This document shows positions 17,823 through 28,893 of a stretch of DNA of 64,000 bases, in pieces. Every line of letters begins with the position of its first letter. Position 1 is the first letter of the stretch. Position numbers and translations under genes: made by a program. The stretch lies in contig NZ_CP042241.1 in NCBI RefSeq assembly GCF_007833275.1, positions 434,001 to 498,000 on the forward strand, in the 5' to 3' direction. Below the pieces are notes generated by a model. It had not been told where the DNA came from. It saw nothing but the letters and a program-made list of their open reading frames with translations, and made no database searches. The stretch comes from Salarchaeum sp. JOR-1. Lineage in GTDB: Archaea > Halobacteriota > Halobacteria > Halobacteriales > Halobacteriaceae.

Positions 17823-19265
17823 TTAGTCGTTGGCGGGGGTTCCCGGCCGGAACTCGCGGCTGCGTTCCTTCCAGATACCGGTGGAGAACCACCAGTAGTT
17901 GATTGCGGCGGGGACGAAGGTTTCGGCGACGAGGGAGAGGTAGAGGCCGGCGAGGCCGAGGTCGGTGTACGCGCCGAGCGCGGCGAGCGGGAGCGCGAAC
18001 CCGAACATCCCGACGAGCTGGCTGTAGAAGGGGACGCGGGTGTCGCCGGCGGCGTCGAGCGGGCCGGCGGCCGCGCCCTTCACGGCCTGCGCGAGCACCG
18101 CGATACAGCAGACGTAGACGAACGCGGTGGTGGTGGGGACGGTTCCGGGCGTGGCGTCGGGGCCGATGAACAGGTCGGCGATGGGGTGGGCGAACGCCGC
18201 GACGATAGCGGACGCGACGAGGTACGTGCCGATGGAGAACAGGATGACGTCCTTGGCGACGGCTTCCGCGCCGGCCTCGTCGCCTCGACCGAGGTTCTGG
18301 CCGACGAGGCTGCTGGACGCCAGTCCGAACCCCCAGCCCGGCGTGTTCATCAGGGCGTAGATGCGGCGGGCGACGGTGTAGGCGGCGAGGACGGTGGTGC
18401 CGAAGCTGGCGACGATGGCGAGCAGCGGGATGCGAGCGACGGTCCAGACGCCGTTCCGGCCGACGACGGGCGTGCCGATGCGGACGATGTCGGTAGCGGT
18501 CTCGCGGTCGAAGTAGCGCCCGCGGAGGGAGACGGCAGCGGGAAGCGGATCACAGAAGGGGAGGCGGCCGCGGGCGAGTCCGACGGCGAACGCGGTGGTG
18601 CCGAGGACGTTCGCGAGCACGGTGCCGAGCGCGGCACCGGTGACACCCATACCGAGAGCGAAGATGAAGAGGGCGTTCAGGGCGATGTTGGACACCGCGC
18701 CGCCGCCGCGTACCAGCATCGGCGTGTAGGCGTCGTCCGCGCCGATGTAGATGCGGCTCCCGACGAGGTTCAGGCCGGCGAACGGCACGCCGAACGCGAG
18801 GATGCGGAGGTAGTCCGCGCCGTACGTGACGGTCGCGGGGTCGGCGGCGAGGAGTCCGAGGAGGTCGGTGGGAAAGAAGAACAGGACGGCGGCGAGCGGA
18901 AGCGTGAGTGCGAGCACGACGAGCACGCTGGACCGAATCGCCTGCCCGAACTGGTCGTAGTCCTCCGCGCCGTGGCCCTGAGAGACGAGCGCGATGGTGC
19001 CGGCGGCCATCCCACCGCCGATGGAAAAGGCGAGCCCCCAGAAGGGGGAGGCGAGGCCGACGCCGCCGATGGCGGCTTCCCCGAGGATGACGCCGACCAT
19101 CGCCACGTCGGCGGCGTTCTTCGACATCCGTGCGAGTCCCGTGACCACGCGCGGCCACGAGAGGTCGGTTGTCGAGCGCACGTGCTGACGGTCGACGAGG
19201 CCGACGCGGGCGAGGAGGGCGCCGACACAGAGTATCAGCAAGCGGACGGGGTTCGGAAAACGCAC
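17823..19265 (-). CDS. MATE family efflux transporter
   Basis: The 480-residue product is a 12-helix membrane protein with paired motifs of the MATE family, for example VGVILGEAAIGGVGLASPFW and IALVSQGHGAEDYDQFGQAI in the first half and SSSLVGQNLGRGDEAGAEAV in the second. It would export organic cations or drugs in exchange for sodium or protons. The start is a GTG at 19265; a later ATG (MSKNAADVAMV) is possible but would cut into helix 1. It stands as a single minus-strand unit. Confidence 0.88.
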   Translation of the reverse strand: MRFPNPVRLLILCVGALLARVGLVDRQHVRSTTDLSWPRVVTGLARMSKNAADVAMVGVILGEAAIGGVGLASPFWGLAFSIGGGMAAGTIALVSQGHGAEDYDQFGQAIRSSVLVVLALTLPLAAVLFFFPTDLLGLLAADPATVTYGADYLRILAFGVPFAGLNLVGSRIYIGADDAYTPMLVRGGGAVSNIALNALFIFALGMGVTGAALGTVLANVLGTTAFAVGLARGRLPFCDPLPAAVSLRGRYFDRETATDIVRIGTPVVGRNGVWTVARIPLLAIVASFGTTVLAAYTVARRIYALMNTPGWGFGLASSSLVGQNLGRGDEAGAEAVAKDVILFSIGTYLVASAIVAAFAHPIADLFIGPDATPGTVPTTTAFVYVCCIAVLAQAVKGAAAGPLDAAGDTRVPFYSQLVGMFGFALPLAALGAYTDLGLAGLYLSLVAETFVPAAINYWWFSTGIWKERSREFRPGTPAND

Positions 19266-19316
19266 TACCTCCGACTATTTCGGTTCGAAACAATAGGAGT
19301 TTCCATCCGGACGTGG

Positions 19317-20105
19317 TTAGCGCCCGGAGAAGTCGGGCTCGCGCCCCTCGAGCTGGGCTTCGAATCCCTCGCGGCGGTCGTCGGTGCCGTACACCTCCAT
19401 CGCGAGCGCGTGTTCGTAGTCGAGGCCCTCCTCGAGCGGCACGTCGAACGTGTGGGAGAACGCCCGGAGCGCGTTCTCGACGCCGCGCGGGGCTTTCTCC
19501 GTGAGCGAGTCCGCGAGGTCGCGCGCCCGGTCGTCCACCTCGTCGTCGGGGACGACTTCCGTGACGAGATTGATGCGGTCTGCCTCCGCGGGGTCGACGA
19601 GCTCGCCCGTCAACACCAGTTCCTTCGCCTTCGCGAGGCCGACGAGCCGCGGGAGGCGCTGGGTCGACCCCTGATGGGGGAAGATGCCGAGGTCGACCTC
19701 GATGACGCCGTACTTCGCGTCCGCGCCGAGCACGCGGAAGTCGCAGGGGAGCGTGAGTTCGAACCCGCCCGCGATGCCCGCGCCCTGCACTGCGGCGACG
19801 GTCGGCGTCGTCATCCCGTCGAGCGTGTCGAGGAGCGCGCGGAAGTCCCGGTGGAGCGCGTCGTGTTCGCGCACGTCGTTGTCCGCCATCATCTCCAGGT
19901 CGAAGCCCGCACAGAACACGTGGCCCGCTCCGCGGAGCGCCACCGCGCGAACCCCGTCGTCCGCGTCCACGGCGCGAACCGCTTCAGTGAGGTCGCGAAC
20001 CGCCGCGCCGGTGAGCGCGTTGCGTTTCTCCGGACGCGTGATGACGACATCCGCGCGGGTGGCCTCGACGTCGATTCGCACGTGCTCGCTCTCGATGGAC
20101 GGCAT
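19317..20105 (-). CDS. Enoyl-CoA hydratase/isomerase (crotonase) family protein
   Basis: A 262-residue crotonase with ITRPEKRNALTGAAVRDL, the oxyanion-hole region GAGHVFCAGFDLEMM, and QGAGIAGGFELTLPCDFRVL with a candidate catalytic Glu, then DLGIFPHQGSTQRLPRLVG. It would hydrate or isomerise CoA thioesters in fatty-acid or amino-acid breakdown. The ATG at 20105 (MPSIESEHVRIDVE) is chosen, since sequence further upstream is not conserved coding. The substrate chain length cannot be told. Confidence 0.88.
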   Translation of the reverse strand: MPSIESEHVRIDVEATRADVVITRPEKRNALTGAAVRDLTEAVRAVDADDGVRAVALRGAGHVFCAGFDLEMMADNDVREHDALHRDFRALLDTLDGMTTPTVAAVQGAGIAGGFELTLPCDFRVLGADAKYGVIEVDLGIFPHQGSTQRLPRLVGLAKAKELVLTGELVDPAEADRINLVTEVVPDDEVDDRARDLADSLTEKAPRGVENALRAFSHTFDVPLEEGLDYEHALAMEVYGTDDRREGFEAQLEGREPDFSGR

Positions 20106-20180
20106 ACCGTGGCGTGCACGACAGCCCGTGATAAAAGTACGCACGGCAAACGCTTTGGGCGCGCCCGCCCGACGGCCGGT

Positions 20181-20879
20181 ATGCGACGCGTCGACTACGG
20201 CGGCGGCGACGACCGCATCGTGTTCGTCCTCGGCTGGGGGAACCGCCCCGAACACGACGGCGTTCAGTGGCTCATCGACCGACTCACGGACGCCGGCTAT
20301 CGCGTGAGCGCGTTCGAGCTCCCGCGAACCATCACGGACTTCGAGCGCGAGTACCTCGCGCCAGTCCAGTCGTTCGTGGACGGCCTCGACGACTACCGCC
20401 TCCTCAGTCACAGCACGGGCGGCCTCGTCGCCCGCCACCTCGACACCGACAGCTCCCTCCAGACCCGCACGTACCTCAGTCCCTGGTGGGGGTTCCACGC
20501 CGACCTCCAGAACCCGCTCGTCTCCCTCGCCGCGAAACTCCCCGTCTCCACGCCGATCCTTCCCGCCGAGACGACCCGGGCGGAACTCGGAAGCCTCGCG
20601 AGCGACGCCTGGGTCGCCGACGCACCCGACTACGCCGCCCCCACGTTCCTCCGGGAAGCCAAACGCGCGCAGAACAGCCTCCCGCCGTTCGACGACCGGG
20701 ACGCCGTCTTCTACAACCCCAGCGACCCCATCGTCAGCGGCCCGACCATCGAAGACCATACCCCCGAATCGAACCGCGTCGCGTTCTCCGACGGCCACGA
20801 GCTGTTCAATTCGAGCGCACGCGACGACCACATCGACGCCGTGCTCGCCGCCGTCCGCGACGGCGCGAGCGCGCTCTAA
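20181..20879 (+). CDS. Alpha/beta hydrolase
   Basis: The 232-residue protein starts MRRVDYGGGDDRIVFVLGWG and carries the nucleophile elbow LLSHSTGGLVARH (G-x-S-x-G variant SHSTGG), an acid in NPSDPIV and a late His in SDGHELFN, giving a plausible Ser-Asp-His triad. It is a small cytoplasmic esterase or lipase-like enzyme with unknown substrate. Its TAA stop shares CTAA with the stop of the convergent DoxX gene. Confidence 0.82.
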   Translation: MRRVDYGGGDDRIVFVLGWGNRPEHDGVQWLIDRLTDAGYRVSAFELPRTITDFEREYLAPVQSFVDGLDDYRLLSHSTGGLVARHLDTDSSLQTRTYLSPWWGFHADLQNPLVSLAAKLPVSTPILPAETTRAELGSLASDAWVADAPDYAAPTFLREAKRAQNSLPPFDDRDAVFYNPSDPIVSGPTIEDHTPESNRVAFSDGHELFNSSARDDHIDAVLAAVRDGASAL

Positions 20880-21277
20880 TCGTCCGGACGCGTGTACCAC
20901 CACGCCCACAAGACCAACACAGCCTGCACGGGCAACCGCGCCCACGCCGCCACGTCCACCAGCCACGAGAACCGCGACGGCACTGCATCCCGGAACACGT
21001 CGCTGCGTGCCACGTGGACGTTCGCTGGAAACACCGCCACCAGTAACGCCACCAGTCCCCACGCCGACACCCGTCGCGTCCGCCGAACCAACACCCCAGC
21101 ACCCAGCACGAGTTCCGCGACCCCGGACACGTACACCACCAATCGCGGCCGCGGCAACGACGGCGGCACCACCCGCTGGAACCCGCGCGGCCACAACAAA
21201 TGCGCCACTCCCGCCACCACGTAGAACGCACTCATCACGAACAACAACGGCCGCCGAAACCGCGCAATCGAACCCAT
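20876..21277 (-). CDS. DoxX-like small membrane protein
   Basis: The 133-residue product has four hydrophobic helices and the DoxX-type pattern LLFVMSAFYVVAGVAHLLWP followed by VYVSGVAELVLGAGVLVRRT. Such proteins are often linked to thiol or redox stress, though the role here is unknown. I chose the ATG at 21277 (MGSIARFRRPLLF) since the upstream in-frame part is arginine-rich and unlike the family. Confidence 0.75.
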   Translation of the reverse strand: MGSIARFRRPLLFVMSAFYVVAGVAHLLWPRGFQRVVPPSLPRPRLVVYVSGVAELVLGAGVLVRRTRRVSAWGLVALLVAVFPANVHVARSDVFRDAVPSRFSWLVDVAAWARLPVQAVLVLWAWWYTRPDD

Positions 21278-21389
21278 CGACCAAACCCACTCAATCCGAC
21301 GAAAAGAACGTTCGCCCGGCCAGCCACGCACGGAGGTCACACCCCGCGGTTCAATCGCGTCCCTCGCTCGACGCCCCACAACAGGCGTA

Positions 21390-21463
21390 TGCCGCCTCCC
21401 CGATTTGAACGGGGGACAGCTCGATCTTCAGTCGAGTGCTCTCCCAGTCTGAGCTAAGGCGGC
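21390..21463 (-). tRNA. tRNA-Phe (anticodon GAA)
   Basis: On the minus strand the acceptor GCCGCC pairs with GGCGGC, the anticodon loop in GACTGAAGATC gives GAA, and the T arm is CCCCGTTCAAATCGGGG. The discriminator is A. 74 bases, no intron, no encoded CCA. Confidence 0.96.
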
Positions 21464-21629
21464 GTGCATTCAAACCGAGGGGGAGTGTGTGAAAAAGAGT
21501 TTCGGATTGCCGTCGGACGGCGAGTCGTGACGTGGTGGTGCAGGACGGATCGGCGACAGGCTCGCAGTGCTTCGCTCGCGAAAAGTGGATCCGCTGATCC
21601 CTCGGCTCTTACGCTTGTTCGTCGCGGGA

Positions 21630-21702
21630 TGGGTCCGGGCGGATTCGAACCACCGGCCTCTTCCTTGTAAGGGAAGCGTCATAACCGCTAGACCACGGAC
21701 CC
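21630..21702 (-). tRNA. tRNA-Val (anticodon TAC)
   Basis: On the minus strand the acceptor GGGTCCG pairs with CGGACCC, the anticodon stem CTTCC/GGAAG holds loop CTTACAA with anticodon TAC, and the T arm reads GGTGGTTCGAATCCGCC. The discriminator is A. 73 bases. It lies 166 bases upstream of tRNA-Phe on the same strand. Confidence 0.95.
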
Positions 21703-21800
21703 GTGCGTGAGAGTGATGGGTGGCCGCGGATAACTGTTACCTTCCGGTGCGCGCCGGCAGGGCGGGTAAACTCCTTGCCGGTCGAGTGCGAGACGGGGGT

Positions 21801-22250
21801 ATGGTGCGTCGTTCGACGGTAGTGTCGGTGGTGGTCGTCGCGGCGCTGGCGGGACTCGGCGTGTGGTGGGTGGCGGACGACGGGGCCGACCGGGCGCGCG
21901 TGACAGTGGAGACGGCGAACGGCACCGCGGTGCTGGAAATGGCGGTGGCGGACACGTCGTGGGAGCGCCACGAGGGGCTCAGCGGAACGACCGACCTGCC
22001 CGCGGACGGGATGGTCTTTCGGTACTCGTCGGTGGGTGAGCGAGCGTACGTGATGCGGGGGATGAACTACCCCATCGACATCGTGTTCGTCGCGAACGGC
22101 GAGGTGACGGCGATTCATCACGCGGTGGTCGAAGACCCGCCGCTCACTCGATACCGGGGGCGGGCGCGCTGCGTGCTCGAACTTCCCTACAAGTGGACGG
22201 CAGAACACGGCGTTACCGTCGGAAACGCGGTGGTGTGTTTCGGTTCGTAG
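21801..22250 (+). CDS. DUF192 domain protein, membrane-anchored
   Basis: The 149-residue product has an N-terminal hydrophobic helix (VVSVVVVAALAGLGVWWVAD) followed by a DUF192 domain with the hallmark MVFRYSSVGERAYVMRGMNY and PIDIVFVANGEVTAIHHAVV, ending in a Cys-containing strand (NAVVCFG). DUF192 is widespread and still without assigned activity; this copy faces the outside. It is followed 36 bases later by the ABC exporter. Confidence 0.85.
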   Translation: MVRRSTVVSVVVVAALAGLGVWWVADDGADRARVTVETANGTAVLEMAVADTSWERHEGLSGTTDLPADGMVFRYSSVGERAYVMRGMNYPIDIVFVANGEVTAIHHAVVEDPPLTRYRGRARCVLELPYKWTAEHGVTVGNAVVCFGS

Positions 22251-22286
22251 GAAACCCTTTTGTCGGGGTGTCACTTTCTACGGGTA

Positions 22287-24224
<1,938 letters not shown>

Positions 24225-24265
24225 CGGCCACTAACCGTTTTCCGGCTGCGTTCCACGCCCCGGGT

Positions 24266-25231
24266 ATGGATGTCGGTTTCTTCGCCGCGCACGAGCAGTA
24301 CGCGCCGAGCAGGCTCCTCAACCACGCCGAACTCGCGGAGGACGCGGGGTTCGACTCGGTGTGGACGAGCGACCACTTCCATCCGTGGTGGCACACGGGC
24401 GCGCACTGCGGGGCGGCGTGGCCGTGGCTCGGGTCGGCGCTCGAACGCACCGACAGCGTTCGGATGGGAACGGGCGTCACGCCGCCGGTCGGCCGCTACC
24501 ATCCGGGGTTGCTCACGCAGTTCGCGGCGACGCTCGGGTCGATGTATCCGGGGCGCGTCCACCTGACGCTCGCGACCGGGGAGGCGATGAACGAGCGCCC
24601 GCTCGGGTACGAGTGGCCGGACTACCCGGAGCGCCGCGCGCGCCTCGTGGACGCCTGCCGCATCTACCGGAAGCTGATGAGCGGCGAGTTCGCGGACTAC
24701 GACGGCCACTACTGGAATCTGGACGGCGCGAAGCTCTACACGCGCCCCGCGGAGGACGTGCCGTTGTACGTCGCGGGGAACGGCGTGCACTCCGCGGAGG
24801 TCGCGGGCCGGTACGCGGACGGCTTCCTCACGCTCGCGCCCATCGAGACCTACCAGTCCGAACTCGTGCCCGCGCTCGAAGCCGGCGCGGAGGAGGCGGG
24901 CCGCGACCCGAGCGATATCCGGCGGGTTCGACAGGCCGGCGTCTCCTACGCCGAGGAGTACGCGGACGCGCTGGACGCCGTGGAGTTCTGGACGGGAACG
25001 ATGGCGGTCGGGTTCGACGAGGAGGTGGCCGACCCCCGGGAGATAGAGGCGCGCGGCCGCGACCTTCCGCGCGAGGACTGGGCGGACTGGGGTCTCGTTA
25101 CGGACGATATCGGCGACGTCCGCGACCTGCTCGCTCGCCACGAGGACGCGGGGTTCGACGAGGTGGAGCTACTGTCGAGTAGTCCGCGGCAGAAGGTGTT
25201 CGCGGCGGCGATGCGGGACGAGGTGCTCTAG
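24266..25231 (+). CDS. F420-dependent LLM-class oxidoreductase (TIGR03557 type)
   Basis: The 321-residue protein begins MDVGFFAAHEQYAPSRLLNH and contains DSVWTSDHFHPWWHTGAHCG and VHLTLATGEAMNERPLGYEW, the pattern of the F420-dependent branch related to F420-linked glucose-6-phosphate dehydrogenase. It would transfer hydride between F420 and an unknown substrate. cofE and npdG elsewhere in this window show that the cofactor is made and reduced. Its stop shares CTAG with the next, convergent gene. Confidence 0.88.
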   Translation: MDVGFFAAHEQYAPSRLLNHAELAEDAGFDSVWTSDHFHPWWHTGAHCGAAWPWLGSALERTDSVRMGTGVTPPVGRYHPGLLTQFAATLGSMYPGRVHLTLATGEAMNERPLGYEWPDYPERRARLVDACRIYRKLMSGEFADYDGHYWNLDGAKLYTRPAEDVPLYVAGNGVHSAEVAGRYADGFLTLAPIETYQSELVPALEAGAEEAGRDPSDIRRVRQAGVSYAEEYADALDAVEFWTGTMAVGFDEEVADPREIEARGRDLPREDWADWGLVTDDIGDVRDLLARHEDAGFDEVELLSSSPRQKVFAAAMRDEVL

Positions 25232-25404
25232 GGCGCCCAGCCGCACACCGCGCAGGTGGTGGCGTCGTCGTCGTGGAGTCCGCCGCAGTCCGGACACTGC
25301 TTCTTGTTATAGCTTCGGTCCCACGTCGCGGGCGACGTGTCGTGACCGCGTGCTTCGAGGAACTCGTCGAGGACGCCGTCGGTGGACTCCTGTGCGCTCG
25401 ACAT
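25228..25404 (-). CDS. HVO_0416-family small zinc-finger protein
   Basis: A 58-residue protein: a helical acidic N-terminal part (DGVLDEFLEARGHDTSPATW), a basic linker, and a C-terminal zinc finger KKQCPDCGGLHDDDATTCAV with CxxC pairs, ending CGWAP. This matches the haloarchaeal HVO_0416 family. Function unknown, perhaps RNA or protein binding. Start MSSAQESTD was chosen at 25404; the eight residues before it are not conserved. Confidence 0.82.
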   Translation of the reverse strand: MSSAQESTDGVLDEFLEARGHDTSPATWDRSYNKKQCPDCGGLHDDDATTCAVCGWAP

Positions 25405-25495
25405 ACACGGTATGATATACCACACCACGACTTAAGCGTATCGGGAAGACAGACGATGCGAGAACGGCCGCGCAGAACGGAGCGGAAGGCGAGCG

Positions 25496-26092
25496 CTAGA
25501 TACTGTCGAGAACGCCGCCGACGGCGCCGAGCACGACCGGATAGACGAGACCGGCGAGGAGGACGGCGGCGGAGAGTTTCGGCGCGAGGGATGCCGACGT
25601 GCCCAGAGCGGAGACGCTGTACTCGAAGGCGAACACGCCGACGACGGCGAGCACGAGGTAGCCGCCGACGATCCCCGCGCCGACGCCCGCGGCTTCCAGT
25701 CCGGAGAGGTCCGCGCGGACGCGGCGGGCGGCGAGGACGCCCGCGAGGACGAGCACGACAGCCGGTACGACGTAGTAGACGAGTTTCGGGACGATGCTGG
25801 TGAGCGCGGATATCGCGTCCGTGAGACCGCCGGCCGCCGCGCTCTCCAGGTAGTTCCCGGACGCGGTTCGACCGCCCACCGCGGCCTCGACGTCGACGTT
25901 GTGGGCGTTGTAGAACACCCAGCCCGCGACCTTCCAGCGCGGGATCTCGCCGCCGGACTCGACGCCGTCCACGAGCATGAACGCGTAGACGAGGACGTAG
26001 TTCAGGACGTACGCGGCCGCGCCGATGGCGGCGCTGACGGGGAGGGCTGACGGAACCGCACTGTCGGAATCGGACCGCCGTTTCGTTGCCAT
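25496..26092 (-). CDS. Predicted membrane protein (haloarchaeal, function unknown)
   Basis: The 198-residue product has about five hydrophobic segments, starting after a charged MATKRRSDSD with AAIGAAAYVLNYVLVYAFML and including PKLVYYVVPAVVLVLAGVLA. A short outer loop has GVESGGEIPRWKVAGWVFYN. It resembles a haloarchaeal integral membrane family with no known role. Monocistronic on the minus strand. Confidence 0.6.
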   Translation of the reverse strand: MATKRRSDSDSAVPSALPVSAAIGAAAYVLNYVLVYAFMLVDGVESGGEIPRWKVAGWVFYNAHNVDVEAAVGGRTASGNYLESAAAGGLTDAISALTSIVPKLVYYVVPAVVLVLAGVLAARRVRADLSGLEAAGVGAGIVGGYLVLAVVGVFAFEYSVSALGTSASLAPKLSAAVLLAGLVYPVVLGAVGGVLDSI

Positions 26093-26164
26093 GCGTGAGA
26101 GCGGGACGCCCGCCCACATAAAATCCCGAACGCGCTCGGCGGTGAAAGAGACGCTTTTCGGGCG

Positions 26165-27676
26165 TTAGAGATCGTAGAGGTCGCGGAACTTCGATTCCGC
26201 GTAGTCGAGGAAGTAATCCGCCGTGTAGGGTTCGCCGGTCGCTTCCTCCACGAGTTCGGGCGTCGTGTAGCGCTTCCCGTGCCGGTGGACGTTCTCGCCG
26301 AGCCAGTCGTGGAGGTCGTCGAACTCGCCGGCGGCTACCTTCGCGTCGAGGTCGTCGATGTCCTCGTCGGCGCTCGCGTAGAGCTGGGCGGCGAGCACGC
26401 TGCCGAGCGAGTACGTCGGGAAGTACCCGAAGTTGCCGTGGCTCCAGTGGATGTCCTGCAGGCAGCCCTCCGCGTCCGTGTCGGGGGTGACGCCGAGGTA
26501 CTCCTCCATCTTCTCGTTCCAGACGTCGGGAACGTCCGCGACGTCGAGGTCGCCGCTGATGAGGTCGCGTTCGATCTCGAACCGGAGGATGATGTGCATG
26601 TGGTAGGTGAGTTCGTCCGCCTCCACGCGGATGCGGTTCTCCGGATAGATCTGGTTCGCGGCCTCGTACACGTCCTCGACCGTCGCGTCGTCGAGACCGT
26701 CGAAGTGGTCTTTCAGGTCGTCGAGCACGAGGTCGTAGAACGCGCGACTGCGGCCGATGTGGTTCTCCCAGAGCCGGCTCTGGGACTCGTGGACGGTGAG
26801 GTCGCGGGACTCGCCGAGCGGCGTTCCGTACTCCGCCTGGGGGACGCCGAGGTTGTACTGAGCGTGGCCGTACTCGTGGACGGTGCTCATCAGCGCGCCG
26901 AGGGGGTCTGACTCGTCGAAGCGCGTGGTGATGCGGGTGTCGAACTGATTGCCCGACGTGAAGGGGTGACTGGAGGTGTCGAGTCGGCCGCGCTCGAAGT
27001 CGTAGCCCACCTTCTCCAGGACGTCCCGGCTGAGCGCCTCCTGAGCGTCCTCGGAGTACGTGCCGTCGAAGGGCTGGGCGAGGTCGGCGTCCGCGTCGTT
27101 CAGTTCGTCGATGAGCGGGACGAGTTCGTCGCGCAGCCGCGTGAGCACGCGCTCGGCGGTGTCGAGATCGAGGTAGGGTTCGTAGTCCGCGAACAGAACC
27201 TCGTAGGGGTCGGCGTCGGGATCGATGTGTTCTGCGTACTCGCGCTTGAGTTCCACGAGGTCTTCGAGGTAGGGCGCGAACGCAGAGAAGTCGTCCTCGG
27301 CCTTCGCGTCCTCCCACACCTGCAACGCCTCGCTCGACGTCTCCGAGATCTCCTCGACGAGTTCGACTGGCACGGCGTCCGCGCGCTCGTACTGGCGTCG
27401 AATCTCCCGGACGACCGCGTCCTGTTCGGCGGTGAGGTCGGCGTCGTCGAGTTCGTCCAGCCACTCGCCCACGTCGTCGTCAGTGAGAAGTTCGTGGTGG
27501 ATTGCCGACAGCGCCGACAACTGTTTCGAGCGCGCGGGCGCGCCGCCCTCCGGCATCATCACCTGCTGATCCCAGGAGAGCACGCCGGACGCGCCGCCGA
27601 CGTACGTAAGTCGTTCGTACTGATCGAGCAGTTCCTCGTACGCGGCAGGCGCATCGGTCTCCTCTGCAGTTGCCAT
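26165..27676 (-). CDS. Carboxypeptidase M32
   Basis: This 503-residue metallopeptidase carries the HExxH zinc site STVHEYGHAQYNLG (residues 267-271) preceded by DTRITTRFDESDPLGALMST, and the M32 start region GVLSWDQQVMMPEGGAPARS. It removes C-terminal residues from peptides in the cytoplasm. Length and layout match the Taq/Pfu carboxypeptidase family. The M20 peptidase gene lies just upstream, 26 bases away on the same strand, suggesting a peptide-degradation operon. Confidence 0.93.
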   Translation of the reverse strand: MATAEETDAPAAYEELLDQYERLTYVGGASGVLSWDQQVMMPEGGAPARSKQLSALSAIHHELLTDDDVGEWLDELDDADLTAEQDAVVREIRRQYERADAVPVELVEEISETSSEALQVWEDAKAEDDFSAFAPYLEDLVELKREYAEHIDPDADPYEVLFADYEPYLDLDTAERVLTRLRDELVPLIDELNDADADLAQPFDGTYSEDAQEALSRDVLEKVGYDFERGRLDTSSHPFTSGNQFDTRITTRFDESDPLGALMSTVHEYGHAQYNLGVPQAEYGTPLGESRDLTVHESQSRLWENHIGRSRAFYDLVLDDLKDHFDGLDDATVEDVYEAANQIYPENRIRVEADELTYHMHIILRFEIERDLISGDLDVADVPDVWNEKMEEYLGVTPDTDAEGCLQDIHWSHGNFGYFPTYSLGSVLAAQLYASADEDIDDLDAKVAAGEFDDLHDWLGENVHRHGKRYTTPELVEEATGEPYTADYFLDYAESKFRDLYDL

Positions 27677-27702
27677 GCGAAAAAGTCACTCGTGGGGACG
27701 TA

Positions 27703-28794
27703 TCAATCCTCCCGAACCGGCCAGGCGTTCGCCAGTCCGCGGTAGGTCTCGTAACAGACGTCGAGCGTGTCGAGTGAGACGCTCTCCGTTTTCGTGTGGG
27801 CTTCGCCGGGTTCGCTCGCGCCGCAGACGACGCACGCGGTCCCCTCGTCGGCGAGCCAGCCGGCGTCTGTCGCGTGGGGTTTCGAGACGTGCGCGGGGGT
27901 GCCGGCTTGAGCGGCGTCCGCGGCGTCGAGCACGGCGTCCGCGAACGCGTCGCTCGTACACGCCATCGGCGGGAGGTCCTGGTCGACGCTCCACGAGACG
28001 CCGGGGACGCTGGTGACGCGGTCGAGGTCGACACGCTCCCCGGGAACCGTGCGCTCGTCCACGGTGACCTCGCAGGTGTCGGGGATGACGTTCCACGCGC
28101 TCCCGCCGTCGATACCGGTGACAGCGACGCTCCCCGCGACGCGTTCGCCCATCACGTCGACCGCGGGGACGTCGAGGTCGCGAACCACGTCCACGGCGTC
28201 GCTCGCGCGGTAGATGGCGTTCTCGCCGGACGCTGGTTCGCTCGCGTGCGCGGCGACGCCCTGCGCGTAGATGGTGCTGCCGCGGCGGCCCTTGTGCGCG
28301 ACGACCACGTCGGTGACGCCGTCGGTGGTGTAGCCCGTCGACCCTTCGGCGACGACGGCGTAGTCGGGGGCGTCGTGGCGGTCGAGGTAGTGCCGGACGC
28401 CGATACCGCCCTGTTCCTCGCCGACGAACGAGCAGAACAGGAGTTCGCAGTCCGGGTCGGCGTCCCGGAACGCGACCATCGCCGCCGCGACCGCGCCCTT
28501 CATGTCCGCCGCGCCGCGGCCGTACAGCCGGCCGCCCTCCTCGTAGACGACGTACTCGCCGTCATCGACCTGTTCGTCCGCGGGCGGCACCACGTCGTGG
28601 TGGCCGACGAGCGCGACCGACTCCCCCGACCCCTTTCGAGCGATGATATTTCCGCCGTTCGGGGCGTCGTCCCGGGTCACGTCGGCGTCCGTGTGCTCGC
28701 GGAGCCAGTCCTCGATTTCGTCGCCCGCGGCGGTCTCGTCCTCGTGACTCGGCGTCTCGACGAGCCGTCGCGCCACGTCGTGAACGTCGTCCAT
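27703..28794 (-). CDS. M20-family metallopeptidase (ArgE/DapE/carboxypeptidase G2 type)
   Basis: The 363-residue protein shows the M20 metal sites: VALVGHHDVVPPADEQ, RGAADMKGAVAAAM and FCSFVGEEQGGIGVRHY, with a dimerisation domain in the middle and DAGWLADEGTACVVCGASEP near the end. It hydrolyses an N-acyl amino acid or dipeptide; which one is not visible. It is upstream of the M32 gene on the minus strand and divergent from the PIN-ATPase gene. Confidence 0.88.
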   Translation of the reverse strand: MDDVHDVARRLVETPSHEDETAAGDEIEDWLREHTDADVTRDDAPNGGNIIARKGSGESVALVGHHDVVPPADEQVDDGEYVVYEEGGRLYGRGAADMKGAVAAAMVAFRDADPDCELLFCSFVGEEQGGIGVRHYLDRHDAPDYAVVAEGSTGYTTDGVTDVVVAHKGRRGSTIYAQGVAAHASEPASGENAIYRASDAVDVVRDLDVPAVDVMGERVAGSVAVTGIDGGSAWNVIPDTCEVTVDERTVPGERVDLDRVTSVPGVSWSVDQDLPPMACTSDAFADAVLDAADAAQAGTPAHVSKPHATDAGWLADEGTACVVCGASEPGEAHTKTESVSLDTLDVCYETYRGLANAWPVRED

Positions 28795-28893
28795 AGATAC
28801 GGGTAGGTGCGAGCGGGGAAAAGATGGCCGGACGCGGGCCGGCGGCGTCCGACGACGAACACCCTTATCAGCGGCCCACAGGTATGTGGGGAT

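Noticed and set aside
17811-20879. A 1,022-codon plus-strand open frame across the MATE and crotonase genes
   Set aside because: Its product outside 20181-20879 is low-complexity and antisense to two well-supported genes; long shadow frames are expected at this GC content.
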